A program made the position numbers and the translations under genes. From contig OZ241902.1 in NCBI GenBank assembly GCA_965203605.1, positions 2,542,001-2,606,000 on the forward strand: 64,000 nucleotides of DNA, read 5' to 3'. Source of the DNA: JAPOUP01 sp965203605. Its GTDB lineage: Bacteria > Pseudomonadota > Alphaproteobacteria > Rhodobacterales > Rhodobacteraceae. The notes beneath the pieces are model-generated. The model did no database searches. It was not told the origin of the DNA and saw only the letters and a program-made list of their open reading frames with translations. Below, piece by piece: positions 25,636-36,236 of this stretch (position 1 is its first letter; each line of letters opens with the position of its first letter).

Positions 25636-26505
25636 GTTCCCTACCAACACGTCATCAGCAACATGCAAACCATTCAGCCAAATCGCAAGCCCGCGTTGGA
25701 GCGTTGGGGCGGCGGCGCAGCGAGGACAGAATGTTCAAGGCAGCGCATCTGGCCGATCTGGCCGCCAACAATTCCTTGCATAATGGAGGGACCGGCGGTT
25801 GCACGCGGACATAACCGCCTGTCAAACAGTTGCCCGAATCCCGTGAACCTGTAGAGGGAGCTGATCTAGGCAACCAACCAGCACGGACAGCAGTAGCCTC
25901 ACGACACGGCATAAGCGAAACGAGCTGTACGATGGGAAAGGGAACGATACAGGCCGAAGCGCGGCGAACAGCCGGAATCACAACCTTTCAATCCACCGTC
26001 AACAAGTGCCGAGTGATGAAGTTCGACATCATCCAGCCGAAGCGCGGCAATGAGATTCCGGCCTGGATAGGATGGGCCAAACCACCGTAGCTTGGCCACC
26101 GTAGGTGAATGCCGCCGGAACCCCATCAATGGACCTAATGCTGGTATTGGCCAGAACGGGCGACCGGGCGAAGAAAATCGTTCGGTGGCCGCTGAACATG
26201 AACCACCCAAAGACAAGACTTTGGGACGACTACCCCGTCGCCTGCAGGTTCCTACATCAGGCTTAACGCGCCAACGCAATTGGCGGTCACGGAATACCAC
26301 GAACGGTTCTGGACAGCGAACAACGCACCGCTTCTTCAGACCGTCAATAGACCAAGCATACCCTTGCTTCCCAGTTCAGGTCATCCAGCTGCCAAATGCG
26401 GTCCACAAGCAAGCGAAGCTGAACGGGAACCCATGTTGGGCATCGCCCTCCATGCGGAAGCCCTCTGGACCACATAGGTGGCAGCACCACGCTCAAATCC
26501 TGTCG
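25636..26505. other. gap without recognisable genes
   Basis: Several short open frames exist on both strands, for example a 52-codon plus-strand frame from the ATG at 25931, but none has a ribosome site plus family resemblance. Nothing repetitive was seen. It may be decayed accessory DNA. Confidence 0.5.
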
Positions 26506-27897
26506 TCACTTGACCAAACCCTCCGCCTTAGCCCAGTTACAGGCCTTGTCGATCGCAACCCAAGCCCGTTCCACCAAGGTGTCGATCTCGTCCGGTGTGA
26601 TAATCAACGGCGGTGAGATGACCATCCGGTCGCCCACATGACGCATTACCAATCCGCCATCAAAGGAAGCATCCCGGCACCGAAGCCCAACCGTTCCCTT
26701 CGGTGCATCGAACGCCGCTCGCGTGGCCTTGTCAGGCGTTAACGCAAGGCTTGCCAGCAGCCCCAAACTCCGGGCCTCACCGACCATTGGATGTTCGGAC
26801 AGCCCCGCCCACTTCTCGGCAAGATAGGGTGCAGCCACGTCACGCACATATCCGATGAGTCCCTCTTCCTCCATGATTCTAAGGTTTTCCAGCGCAACCG
26901 CACATGCCACCGGGTGACCGCTATAGGTATATCCATGGAAGAACTCGCCGGCCTCCTTCAGTACGTCGGCGACTTCCGCCGACACAATGGACCCGCCAAG
27001 CGGCAGGTAACCGCTGGTCACACCCTTCGCGATAGTCATGATCTGCGGGCGGATTCCCATGGCTTGACAACCGAACCACTCGCCGGTCCTGCCAAAACCG
27101 CAGATCACTTCGTCTGCGATCAGCAGGACTTCATGACGGTCGCATATGCGTTGAATCTCCGGCCAATAGGTCTTCGGCGGGATGATGACACCACCCGCTC
27201 CCTGAACAGGTTCAGCGATGAAGGCCGCTACCCGATTCTCACCCAGTTCGGCAATCTTCCGTTCCAACTCATAGGCGCACCTGACCCCAAATTCGTCGGG
27301 CTCGAGGTCTTCCCCGTGCTCATACCAGTTGGGCTCACCGATATGTGTGATCTCCGGAATCGGAAGCCCTCCCTGGGCATGCATCTGCGCCATACCACCC
27401 AAGCTCGCCGAACCCACAGAGGAACCATGATAGGAATTTTCTCTGCCGATGATCACCTTCTTGTCCGGCTTGCCCCGTGCGGCCCAGTAGTGTCGCACCA
27501 ACCGAATATTTGTGTCATTCGCCTCTGACCCTGACGACGCAAAGAAGACATGGTCTAGATCGTCCGGCGTCAGATCCGCCAGCCTCGCGGCCAGCGAGGC
27601 TGCTGGAACGTGCGTCGTGCGAAAGAATGTGTTGTAGTAGGGAAGCTGGCACATCTGGACCTTCGCGGCCTCAGCGAGTTCGTGACGCCCATAGCCGATA
27701 TTGACACACCACAGGCCCGCCATCGCATCCAATAGGTCGTTGCCCTCGCTGTCCGTCAGGATCACGCCTTTGGCGCGTGAGATCACCCTGGCACCGATTC
27801 GGGCAAGGTCCTTGCCATCGGTGAAAGGATGCAGGTGATGTGCGGCGTCAAGTGCCTGCACCTCTTCCGTAGGCGGATGGTTGGCAATGACCTTCAT
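26506..27897 (-). CDS. class III (omega) aminotransferase, putrescine/pyruvate-type
   Basis: A 463-residue PLP enzyme of the fold-type I class III family. Seen are GLWCVNIGYGRHELAEAA at the N-terminus, the phosphate-binding FFASSGSEAND, IIGRENSYHG, the cofactor ring-binding DEVICGFGRTG and the lysine motif TIAKGVTSGYLPLGG. The pattern is close to SpuC-type putrescine or 4-aminobutyrate:pyruvate aminotransferases. The putrescine transporter locus 11 kb away fits, though it is not an operon with it. ATG 27897 is preferred to an in-frame GTG four codons upstream. Confidence 0.85.
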   Translation of the reverse strand: MKVIANHPPTEEVQALDAAHHLHPFTDGKDLARIGARVISRAKGVILTDSEGNDLLDAMAGLWCVNIGYGRHELAEAAKVQMCQLPYYNTFFRTTHVPAASLAARLADLTPDDLDHVFFASSGSEANDTNIRLVRHYWAARGKPDKKVIIGRENSYHGSSVGSASLGGMAQMHAQGGLPIPEITHIGEPNWYEHGEDLEPDEFGVRCAYELERKIAELGENRVAAFIAEPVQGAGGVIIPPKTYWPEIQRICDRHEVLLIADEVICGFGRTGEWFGCQAMGIRPQIMTIAKGVTSGYLPLGGSIVSAEVADVLKEAGEFFHGYTYSGHPVACAVALENLRIMEEEGLIGYVRDVAAPYLAEKWAGLSEHPMVGEARSLGLLASLALTPDKATRAAFDAPKGTVGLRCRDASFDGGLVMRHVGDRMVISPPLIITPDEIDTLVERAWVAIDKACNWAKAEGLVK

Positions 27898-28372
27898 GGC
27901 AAGTTCCACGCTGATGGTCTCGAAACAAACGGAATCATATGCCCGGCATCGCCACAGTCAACGCGGCGATGCACCGCGTTCCTCAAGTGTATCGACATCC
28001 TTCAACGTGATCTGATTCGGCTTTCCGTGAACAGCGCTTCTTCCGGACTCACCAAGCATTCAGACGTGAAGCCAGCCGGCCATTCCTTCATCGCTGTTGG
28101 TGCAGGAGTCATTCCACTGTTGTTGCGCAGGACAGGGGACCGGCTCGGGATAGCCGTTTATCAACGACGGTCTTCCAATGTCGGTCGATGGCTGCCACAA
28201 GGCAAGTCAAGACTTCGGGCCATCAGCCATCAGGTATAACTGCGCTCGATTTCGTAATGAAAGCACCATCTATGCAGGATTGGCCTTGGAGGACCACTCG
28301 AAATTTCCGCAGGCTATTGAACACAGGTCAGCTTTGGTTCCGTAATGGCGCCATTGGATACGGGGGCACCGA
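27898..28372. other. intergenic gap between divergent genes
   Basis: This is the upstream region of the aminotransferase (minus) and the PanB-like gene (plus). No gene, repeat or clear operator was recognised. Confidence 0.5.
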
Positions 28373-29191
28373 ATGAAGCGCATCTATGACTGGGACGCAC
28401 GGCCACAAGAGAGAAACTTCACGGCGGCGGACCTTCGCGCCCTGAAGGGGGTGAGAAAGCTGGTCCAAACCACGGCGAACAATGTCGAGGAAGCGTCTGC
28501 TGCGGTGGACGCCGGAATCGACCTGATCATGGGGAATGCTCAGAACACCTTGGCGGTAAGGGAAGGAGCCCCGCAACTGTTCTTCACCGCCGCCCTTGGC
28601 CTGCCGGACTTTCCAACTGAATCGAATGTCCTGACGGCCGCATTCAAGGCGATGAAGGACGGAGCCGACAGCGTCTACACCGCCCGCGGCCCCCACGTGG
28701 TTGAACTACTGGCACGAGAAGGGATTCCTGTGATGTGTCATCTTGGTTTGGTTCCACGACGGTCGACATGGCGTGGTGGACTTCGGGCTATCGGCAGGAC
28801 CGCGCAGGAAGCTATGGAACTCTGGAGTGACTTTCGCCGCATGGAAGATGCCGGAGCGTTTTCCGTTGAGGCGGAAGTGATCTGCCATCAGGTCATGACG
28901 GAAATCACAAAGCGAACAAAACTCATAACCTCATCGCTCGGCTCAGGAGCTGGGGCCGACATAATTTATCTCTTTCAAAGCGACATCTGTGGAGAACAGC
29001 CCGAGAAGCCTAGGCACGCCCGTTCATTCGGGAATCTTCACGCACTGAACGAAGCAATCCGAAAGGAACGCCGCCAGGCACTCTCAGCATTCAGAAATGC
29101 TGCCATCAACGCCAGCTACCCATCCGACAGCGAAATGACCGCAATCGCCGAAGTAGAGTATCAGGAATTCCTGACGCTGCTTTCGGAATGA
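28373..29191 (+). CDS. PanB-like (PEP mutase/ICL superfamily) TIM-barrel enzyme
   Basis: A 272-residue protein resembling ketopantoate hydroxymethyltransferase: VCHLGLVPRRS at the barrel centre, RTAQEAMELWSDFRRMEDAGAFSVEAEVI, and a C-terminal SLGSGAGADIIYLFQSDICGE block. The canonical PanB start motif with the Mg-binding DS pair is altered (GIDLIMGNAQNTLAVREGA), so another aldol-type or lyase reaction is likely. The gene stands alone, followed within 130 bp by an IS5-family element. Confidence 0.65.
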   Translation: MKRIYDWDARPQERNFTAADLRALKGVRKLVQTTANNVEEASAAVDAGIDLIMGNAQNTLAVREGAPQLFFTAALGLPDFPTESNVLTAAFKAMKDGADSVYTARGPHVVELLAREGIPVMCHLGLVPRRSTWRGGLRAIGRTAQEAMELWSDFRRMEDAGAFSVEAEVICHQVMTEITKRTKLITSSLGSGAGADIIYLFQSDICGEQPEKPRHARSFGNLHALNEAIRKERRQALSAFRNAAINASYPSDSEMTAIAEVEYQEFLTLLSE

Positions 29192-29320
29192 GCCAGTCGG
29201 CCAGTTCTCTGTGCTGAGTTCCTCTCCATCAGTGAAGTATGCACTATCGCCTTCTCAAGCATGTCGCATTCTGTCCCCATTTCGCAGCCCACCGACGCAA
29301 TCCGAAACAGGATCCCCCTA

Positions 29321-30280
29321 AGAGGTTGACCGAAAATGTGGATGGTCTCCGCCAGATGTGGTATCTCCGTGTCAGAATGCAACCAGACAGGGAGGCTACC
29401 ATGGCCTGGAGCGAGACCACCCGGGAGAAGTATAGGCGCATTTCCGAGCGATATGAAAGTGACCTGACGGACGGGGAGTGGGCCCTGATCAAGCCGCTTC
29501 TCCCGCCGCCGCCGGGGCTGGGCCGCCCCAGGTCCACGGATCTCCGCGAGGTCCTCCACGCGATCCAGTACATGCTGGCGACGGGCTGCCAGTGGCGGGC
29601 GGTTCCCAGGTGTTCCGCCCCGTTTGCCACGGTCCAGGGTTGCTTCCACGCCTGGCGCGGCAGCGGCGTCATGGAGCGCATGATGGATGCGCTGCGCGGA
29701 CTGGCCCGCGACCGGGCGGGGCGTGGCCCGGAGCCGACCGCCGCCGGGACCGGCAGCCAGTCGGTGAGGACGACGGAGACGGCGGGGCCGTCGGGACACC
29801 ACGCCGGAAAGAGAACCAGGGGCCGGAAGCGGCACATCGCCGTGGACGTGGAGGGGACCCCGATCGTGGTCCAGGCCCACACGGCCGACGTCCAGGACCG
29901 GGACGGCGCTCCGGACGTCATCCTGGCGATGCTCGGGAAGGCGCCGAAGGTGACGGAACTGTGGGCCGACAGCGGCTGCAGCGGCGCGGGACCGCGCGGC
30001 AGGCTCGCGGAGCCGGGTGTCCCCGAGGTGCCGGGGATCGTGGAAAGACCCAGGGGAACCAGGGCTTCACGGTGCTGTACCGCCGCTGGGTCGTGGATGG
30101 CGCCTTCGCCTGGATGTCGCGCTGCCGCCGCCTGGCGAAGGACTGCGGGCGGAGCCTGGCGGGCTCCGTGGCGTGGGCGCAGCTGGCCGCCTGCCGGTTC
30201 CTGTTCCGGCGGCTGGCGAGGGACGCAAGTACCTGAAACTGAATGATATAATTAAAACAATGACTTATGAGTCAAACTCT
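29321..30280 (+). mobile_element. IS5-family (IS427-like) insertion sequence
   Basis: A transposase region is bounded by imperfect inverted repeats: AGAGGTTGACCGAAAA at 29321-29336 and, in inverted orientation, AGAGTTTGACTCATAA at 30265-30280 (12 of 16 match). A TA/CTA target typical of this group is plausible at both edges but not exact. The boundaries are estimates. The transposase is frameshifted. Confidence 0.65.
29401..30236 (+). pseudogene. IS5-family transposase, frameshifted
   Basis: A strong AGGGAGG precedes ATG 29401. The first frame encodes SDLTDGEWALIKPLLPPPP, LHAIQYMLATGCQWRAVP and KRTRGRKRHIAVDVEG with the first catalytic Asp, then LWADSGCSG. Near 30048-30060 the homologous reading moves to the -1 frame, where VLYRRWVVDGAFAWMSRCRR and RLAKDC, with the conserved RRWVVE-type motif (E replaced by D), are found up to 30236. 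The IS427 group often uses programmed frameshifting, but no A-rich slippery run is seen here (CCCAGGGGAACC), so inactivation by a one-base change is more likely. Confidence 0.75.
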
Positions 30281-31095
30281 AAGGTGTGCACATTCGCAAT
30301 CAGACAGCGCTCATACCCAACGACAGCTTGATGTCCAGGACAGTCAATAAAATGGGGGAGGCTGTTAGGTGCGGAAAACTATTGAGGCCATGGACTGGTC
30401 CGATCAGGGAGGCAGTCCCGGACCTTCTCCACAACCTTGGCGATTGAACGCGGTCAGTAAGGCGACAATGGAATTGCGGTCCCTGGCGACCACTGGCTTC
30501 GGTCACTTCGAATGCGACGGAAGACACCCGCGCATTCTGGCGGGCCGGAAATGCCAGAAGATACTCTACCTGCCCCTGGCCATGTGAATGCCAGTTTCCG
30601 CCCCTCGTCCATAGGCGGTCCTTCGGAATGGAATTGGGACAGGAAACCTGGGTTTCCGGCTTCACGGCCGCTCATGTTGGCACACAGGTTCCCGGCATCC
30701 GAATGGGCATCGTCAGACCGTCGAACGATACCCTCGTTTCCGGCTGGTCCTGCCGCGCAAGCAAGGCCTGCCGAATCTATCCTCAACGTTGCTTGACTGC
30801 TCTATGGGAGGAACGAAGAACAAATCCCTTTCCACCTCCAGCAGCGCATTGACCAATGAGAACGCCTGCGGATGCGCCCGACGGACCATAACGACACTCC
30901 AGTCACGCGACCTCCCTTCCCTATCGCTCCGGACCCTGGAGATTCCAGAAGCCACATCGCGGCGGTTTCTGTCCAGCGTTTCACATCGAACTGCCAGAGT
31001 TGCCGGAATTCGCTTGTCGCTTGCCAGCGCACATGTAAGATGTCTTCGGCAAGCACGAAAAGAACTCCATCTTTATCCAACAAAAACATTAAGTT
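30281..31095. other. gap between the IS element and hyuA
   Basis: No supported gene. It contains one copy of the TTGACTGTCC motif (inverted) at 30335-30344. A 95-codon minus-strand frame starting at 31089 has no ribosome site or family match and may be chance. Confidence 0.5.
30335..30344 (-). repeat. dispersed TTGACTGTCC motif, copy 2
   Basis: The inverted form GGACAGTCAA followed by TAAAA. It lies about 55 bp beyond the right edge of the IS5-family element. See copy 1 for the shared context. Confidence 0.45.
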
Positions 31096-33228
31096 ATGCC
31101 TGACTCAAGATGCCTGCGATCTTCCTGCCGCATTGGAGTGGACGTTGGCGGAACCTTTACCGACATTGTGTTGGAGTCTGAAGGGGCGACCTTCACAGCC
31201 AAGCTCCTGACGACCCATTCGGCGCCGGAAGACGCAATTGTCGAAGGACTGCGACGCGTCTGCCGCGAAGCGAATCTCCGCCTGAACCGCATTCGTCAGA
31301 TCATCCATGGAACAACTCTCGCGACAAACGCACTCATAGAACGCAAGGGAGCGAAAACGGCCCTTATCACAACCAAGGGCTTTCGGGACGTGATCGAAAT
31401 GCGCACCGAAAGTCGTTTTGAGCAGTATGACCTCAATCTCAGGTTACCGGAACCGCTCCTGCCAAGAAACTGTCGGTACGTCGTCAACGAGCGCATCGAT
31501 GCCACAGGGAAGATCCTCAGCCCGCTTGATCCCTCCGAGGTTGCCTCCCTGTGCACGGAACTGGAACTGGCGGAATACCAGAGCGTCGCAATCGGGCTTC
31601 TCCATTCCTACGTGAACGACTCCCATGAGCGGCAGATCGCTGACGCATTGGCAGAGCACCTACCTCATGTCATGGTCTCGCTCTCGTCGCAGGTATCGCC
31701 GCAGATGAGGGAGTACGAGCGGTTCAATACGACCATCGCCAACGCCTACATTCACCCGTTGATGAAATCCTATCTTGACAGGCTCGGAACGCGTCTGGCT
31801 GAGGAAGGTGCGGACTGCCCGATCCTGCTGATGCATTCAGGTGGCGGAATCATGTCACTCGAGAGTGCCGCCAGATTTCCGGTGCGTCTGGTCGAATCAG
31901 GTCCGGCGGGCGGTGCCATCTTTGCTTCGGACATCGCCATCCGGCACGGCATGGAAAAGGTTCTGTCATTCGATATGGGTGGAACGACTGCCAAGATCTG
32001 CCTGATCAAGAACGGAACGCCGAGAACGGCGAGGACTTTCGAGGTTGCCCGTTCCTACCGATTCAAGAAGGGATCAGGCATGCCCATCTCGATTCCGGTG
32101 ATCGACATGGTCGAAATCGGAGCGGGCGGTGGCAGCCTCGCGTACGTGGACACAGTCAAGCGGATTCAGGTTGGCCCGGAAAGCGCTGGGTCCGAGCCCG
32201 GTCCAGCATGTTACGACCGCGGGGGATCCGGAGCTACGGTGACCGACGCCGACCTGCTGCTGAACCGGATTGATCCACTGTCTTTTGCCGGAGGCGACAT
32301 TCGGCTCAATGCCGGAAAGGCCGAGCGGGCACTGGATGGACGAATTGGTCAGGGACTTGGGCTCGACCCAACCAAGGCCGCATGCGCACTGACCGAAGTC
32401 GTCGATGAAAACATGGCCAATGCAGCGAGAATACATGCCGTGGAAAATGGCGAGGATCTGAGCGGATACACGATGATCGCCTTCGGAGGCGCAGCCCCAT
32501 TGCACGCCGCACGGCTCTGTGAAAAGCTGGGCATCTCCCGTTGCCTCATTCCGGTTGATGCGGGTGTCGGTTCGGCAAGCGGTTTCCTGCGCGCACCGTT
32601 CAGTTTCGAAACCAATCGCACGGTCTTTATGAGGATGAGCGACTTCGACGATAACGTCGCCCATTCACTTGTCGCCGAAATGGAGGAGGAGACCGCCGCA
32701 TTCGTCCGATCCTGCGGAACCACTGCCGAGCTTCTGTCCGAATACAAGGTCTACATGCGCTACTCAGGCCAGGGATGGGAAATTCCCGTCAGCCTGACGG
32801 CCGCACTGGCACGCAATCCACATGGATCCAAAATCCTCGATCGATTTGAAGCGGAATACGCCAGACTCTTCGGAAGAACCGTTGAGGGGATGGAAGCTGA
32901 AATCACTGTCTGGTCGGTCAATTCCTACACTCACACCGTCAGAAACCAGACAACGGCAACAATCGACCGTAGACCGGCGGGCGGGGCGGGGAAGTTTCGT
33001 CGAATTCTCGACCCGGTGACAGGCAGACCGATGGATGCCAGAGCGATCAGCCGCGCCGAAATCACCCCCGGAACGAAAATCGTTGGACCGGCTGCGATCA
33101 CCGAAACGGACACCACCGTCATTCTTCCACAAGGTCGACAGCTTACGTTACTGTCAGACGGATGTCTCGACATGGAGATGACCCTTCCATCCAGGCGAAA
33201 TGAACGGCATCTGGGAGATGACACGTGA
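31096..33228 (+). CDS. hyuA: hydantoinase/oxoprolinase subunit A (ATP-dependent)
   Basis: A 710-residue HyuA/AcxA-type subunit. The N-terminal ATPase-like motif is GVDVGGTFTDIV, followed by HGTTLATNALIERKGAKTAL. The central actin-fold core has FDMGGTTAKICL, EIGAGGGSLAYVD and GPESAGSEPGPACYDRGG. Such subunits phosphorylate or activate an amide or ketone together with subunit B: N-methylhydantoinase, 5-oxoprolinase or acetone carboxylase. The next gene is subunit B in a GTGA overlap, and an FAD amine-oxidase-like gene follows. No gamma subunit of a carboxylase is present, which favours a hydantoinase-type hydrolysis. Confidence 0.9.
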   Translation: MPDSRCLRSSCRIGVDVGGTFTDIVLESEGATFTAKLLTTHSAPEDAIVEGLRRVCREANLRLNRIRQIIHGTTLATNALIERKGAKTALITTKGFRDVIEMRTESRFEQYDLNLRLPEPLLPRNCRYVVNERIDATGKILSPLDPSEVASLCTELELAEYQSVAIGLLHSYVNDSHERQIADALAEHLPHVMVSLSSQVSPQMREYERFNTTIANAYIHPLMKSYLDRLGTRLAEEGADCPILLMHSGGGIMSLESAARFPVRLVESGPAGGAIFASDIAIRHGMEKVLSFDMGGTTAKICLIKNGTPRTARTFEVARSYRFKKGSGMPISIPVIDMVEIGAGGGSLAYVDTVKRIQVGPESAGSEPGPACYDRGGSGATVTDADLLLNRIDPLSFAGGDIRLNAGKAERALDGRIGQGLGLDPTKAACALTEVVDENMANAARIHAVENGEDLSGYTMIAFGGAAPLHAARLCEKLGISRCLIPVDAGVGSASGFLRAPFSFETNRTVFMRMSDFDDNVAHSLVAEMEEETAAFVRSCGTTAELLSEYKVYMRYSGQGWEIPVSLTAALARNPHGSKILDRFEAEYARLFGRTVEGMEAEITVWSVNSYTHTVRNQTTATIDRRPAGGAGKFRRILDPVTGRPMDARAISRAEITPGTKIVGPAAITETDTTVILPQGRQLTLLSDGCLDMEMTLPSRRNERHLGDDT

Positions 33229-34931
33229 CTGAAGGGTTCAATGTGGCGCATCAGGTGATGTGGAACCGGCTGATCTCGGTTGTTGAGGAACAGGCGCAGG
33301 CATTGGTACGAACAGCCTTTTCGACATCGGTACGTGAGGCGGGGGACCTATCCGCTGGTGTATACAACTCAAAGGGGCAGATGTTGGCACAGGCGGTGAC
33401 GGGAACACCGGGCCATGTCAATGCCATGGCGGACGCGGTCGGGCATTTCATCGAACGCATCGGCCATCAGAACATCGCGGAAGGCGACGTCTATATCACC
33501 AATGATCCGTGGCAGGGCACAGGACATCTCCATGATATCACCGTTGTCACACCGTCGTTCCACGAAGGCGCGGCGGTCGGATTTTTCGCCTGTACCGCGC
33601 ATGTGACGGATATCGGTGGCCGGGGCTTCGGAGCCGACGCGAATTCAGTGTACGAAGAGGGAATTCATATCCCGATCATGAAATTTGCCGACCGGGGTGA
33701 CGTCGACAGAACACTTATCCGGATCATCCGCGGCAATGTGCGGGAGCCCGACCAGGTCATTGGCGACATATATGCGCTAGCAACCTGCAATGAGGTCGGC
33801 CATCGACGGCTGATCGGCATGATGCGGGAGTTCGGGCTCGAAAACCTTGACAGCCTGTTCGCATTCATCCTGTGCAGTTCCCTCGAAGCGACGCGGGATC
33901 GGATCAACAAACTTGCACCGGGAACCGCCCATGGCCACATGCGGGTCGACGGCTGCGACCAGCCAATCGATCTCCATGTCAGGTTGACGGTGGAACGTGA
34001 CCGGATCCTGTGCGACTGGACTGGCACAAGCCAGGTGGACGGCAAGGGTATCAACGTGCCGTTTGTCTATACCAAGGCCTATTCCTGTTATGCACTCAAA
34101 TGCGCAGTCGCACCCGATATTCCAAACAACGCCGCGTCTCTCACTCCATTCGTAATCGCGGCACCTGAGGGATCGATCGTGAATGCCCGGCACCCCTCGC
34201 CAGTCGCCCTCAGACATATCATCGGCCATATGTTGCCCGACACGGTTTTCGACGCGTTTGATCGACTGTTTCCCAACACTGTCCCAGCGGAGGGAGCCGG
34301 GTGTCTGTGCAATTTCCAGATCTCGCTCCGGCCGAGTCGGGATGCCGAACCGCCCGAGAATACGGGCCCTGCGGAAGTATTGACCTTCAATTCCGGCGGA
34401 TCCGGAGCTCGCCCGGAGTTTGACGGGCTGAATGCCACGGCATTTCCATCCGGAGTCATGACGATGCCGGTCGAAGTGACCGAACAGGTTGGGCCGATCA
34501 TGATCTGGAAAAAGGAACTCCGGCCTGACAGCGGCGGCGCAGGGCGCACGCGTGGTGGTCTAGGGCAGACAATGGAAATCGGTGCGCGCGACGGGTATGA
34601 ATTTGACTTTCAGGCAATGCTTGACCGCGTGAACCATCCCGCCAGAGGACGCCGAGGGGGCCTGGCGGGCGCACCTACGGAGATTGTGCGGAACGATGGC
34701 GTCGGAATGCAGGGTAAGGGCAAGCAGTTCGTACCGCATGGAAAGAGGGTGATGATGGCGTTTCCGGGAGGAGGTGGATACGGTTCGCCGCGTGATCGCG
34801 ACCCCTCACTTGTCGCCCGGGACCTCACACTCGGGTACATCTCGGCCGAAACCGCCAGGACGACCTACGGAATGGATGCGGCCACCGTCAGGGAGATACA
34901 GGAACGGGCGGGAAAGGGTGGATCAGGCTGA
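33225..34931 (+). CDS. hyuB: hydantoinase/oxoprolinase subunit B
   Basis: A 568-residue HyuB-family subunit. Motifs seen are FSTSVREAGDLSAGVYNSKGQMLAQAVTGTPGH, ITNDPWQGTGHLHDITVVTP and a C-terminal GGAGRTRGGLGQ and GGGGYGSPRDRD. It pairs with HyuA for ATP-dependent cyclic amide hydrolysis. GTG start overlapping hyuA, stop overlapping the next gene as TGATG, so the three are translationally coupled. Confidence 0.9.
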   Translation: MTEGFNVAHQVMWNRLISVVEEQAQALVRTAFSTSVREAGDLSAGVYNSKGQMLAQAVTGTPGHVNAMADAVGHFIERIGHQNIAEGDVYITNDPWQGTGHLHDITVVTPSFHEGAAVGFFACTAHVTDIGGRGFGADANSVYEEGIHIPIMKFADRGDVDRTLIRIIRGNVREPDQVIGDIYALATCNEVGHRRLIGMMREFGLENLDSLFAFILCSSLEATRDRINKLAPGTAHGHMRVDGCDQPIDLHVRLTVERDRILCDWTGTSQVDGKGINVPFVYTKAYSCYALKCAVAPDIPNNAASLTPFVIAAPEGSIVNARHPSPVALRHIIGHMLPDTVFDAFDRLFPNTVPAEGAGCLCNFQISLRPSRDAEPPENTGPAEVLTFNSGGSGARPEFDGLNATAFPSGVMTMPVEVTEQVGPIMIWKKELRPDSGGAGRTRGGLGQTMEIGARDGYEFDFQAMLDRVNHPARGRRGGLAGAPTEIVRNDGVGMQGKGKQFVPHGKRVMMAFPGGGGYGSPRDRDPSLVARDLTLGYISAETARTTYGMDAATVREIQERAGKGGSG

Positions 34932-36154
34932 TGGCAAAGCAGGGCTATGCCACCGTTCCATCAGAGGCGTTCTATGATGTGGTCATTGTCGGGGGGGCCA
35001 TGATGGGCGCATCGACGGCCTGGTTTCTGACGGATAATCCCGACTTCACTGGATCGATCCTGGTGGTGGAGCGCGACGCCGGCTACGGAAAGAGCTCGAC
35101 GGCACGCACGAATTCCTGCATTCGCCAGCAGTTCTCGAACGAACTGAACATCCGGATATCCCAGTTCGCCGCGGATTTCATAGGGGACTTCCGTCGACAT
35201 ATGGGAGAGGATGATCGGGTGCCGGATATCGACATCCAGAACTACGGCTATCTTTATCTGGCGGACACGGACGCATTCGCTGAAGTTCTCAGGGCAAACC
35301 AGGCCCTGCAGGTTGCCGCCGGGACAAAGACCCAACTCCTGACACCTGAACAGATTCGGCACCGCTACCCGTTCTACAACCTGGAAGGAATCCTGCTGGG
35401 AAGCATCAATACGGAGAACGAAGGATATTGGGACGGCGGCACCGTATTCAACTGGTGGCGCAGGTCCGCTCGAGCGAGAGGCGCGGAATTCGTTGAGAAT
35501 GAAGTCGTGGCGATGGACATGGAGAAGACAGGCAACAGGGTCATGGGAGTCAGGCTTTCAACCGGCGACTTCATCCAATGCGGGTCGATCGTGAACGCGT
35601 CGGGTCCCCGTGCAGCGCTTACTGCGGCGATGGTGGGCATCGATCTTCCGGTCGAGCCACGCAAGCGATACACTTGGGTATTCACAGCCGAGAAACCTCT
35701 TGACCGCGAACTTCCCCTGACCATCGACCCCTCGGGAGTCCATGTCCGCCAGGACGGTCCGGCTTCCTATCTGGCTGGCAGCAGGAACGAACCGGACCCT
35801 TCCGTCGATCCGGATGATTTCGCGCTGGAGCCGGGGCTTTGGGAGAATCGGGTCTGGCCCATCATCGCTGAACGGATCCCCCAATTTGAATCGATCCGCG
35901 TCGTTAACGAGTGGGCTGGGCATTACGCCTTCAACATTCTGGATCAGAACGCGGTCGTTGGTCCGCATCCTGAAATCGGGAACTTCCTGTTTCTCAACGG
36001 TTTCTCCGGGCATGGACTTCAGCAGTCGCCTGCGATGGGACGCGGGACAGCGGAGTGGTTGACTTACGGCGAATACCGAACACTTGATCTGTCCCCTTTC
36101 CACTATGACCGAATCGTCAACAATCGCCCCATGGTTGAAAGGGCGGTGATATAG
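34931..36154 (+). CDS. FAD-dependent amine/sarcosine oxidase-like oxidoreductase (DAO family)
   Basis: A 407-residue flavoprotein. The Rossmann dinucleotide motif VVIVGGAMMGASTA is at residues 17-30, and the FAD ribose acid E occurs in VVERD. A second family block FNILDQNAVVGPHPEIGNFLFLNGFSGHGLQQSPAMG is near the C-terminus, as in sarcosine and dimethylglycine oxidases and FAD-dependent oxidoreductase domain-containing (FOXRED1) relatives. The coupling to hyuAB suggests it oxidises the amine released by the hydantoinase, for example sarcosine; this is inference. Confidence 0.82.
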   Translation: MAKQGYATVPSEAFYDVVIVGGAMMGASTAWFLTDNPDFTGSILVVERDAGYGKSSTARTNSCIRQQFSNELNIRISQFAADFIGDFRRHMGEDDRVPDIDIQNYGYLYLADTDAFAEVLRANQALQVAAGTKTQLLTPEQIRHRYPFYNLEGILLGSINTENEGYWDGGTVFNWWRRSARARGAEFVENEVVAMDMEKTGNRVMGVRLSTGDFIQCGSIVNASGPRAALTAAMVGIDLPVEPRKRYTWVFTAEKPLDRELPLTIDPSGVHVRQDGPASYLAGSRNEPDPSVDPDDFALEPGLWENRVWPIIAERIPQFESIRVVNEWAGHYAFNILDQNAVVGPHPEIGNFLFLNGFSGHGLQQSPAMGRGTAEWLTYGEYRTLDLSPFHYDRIVNNRPMVERAVI

Positions 36155-36236
36155 CGAACCCTGAAGGGTCCAGGGCGGAATGGTTCCCGCGACTCACCAT
36201 TCGGTCTGGACGACTCGGGAGACAGGAGACTTTCCT

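Noticed and set aside
30802..31089. 95-codon minus-strand ORF divergent to hyuA
   Set aside because: No ribosome site and no recognisable domain; codon content is not convincing.
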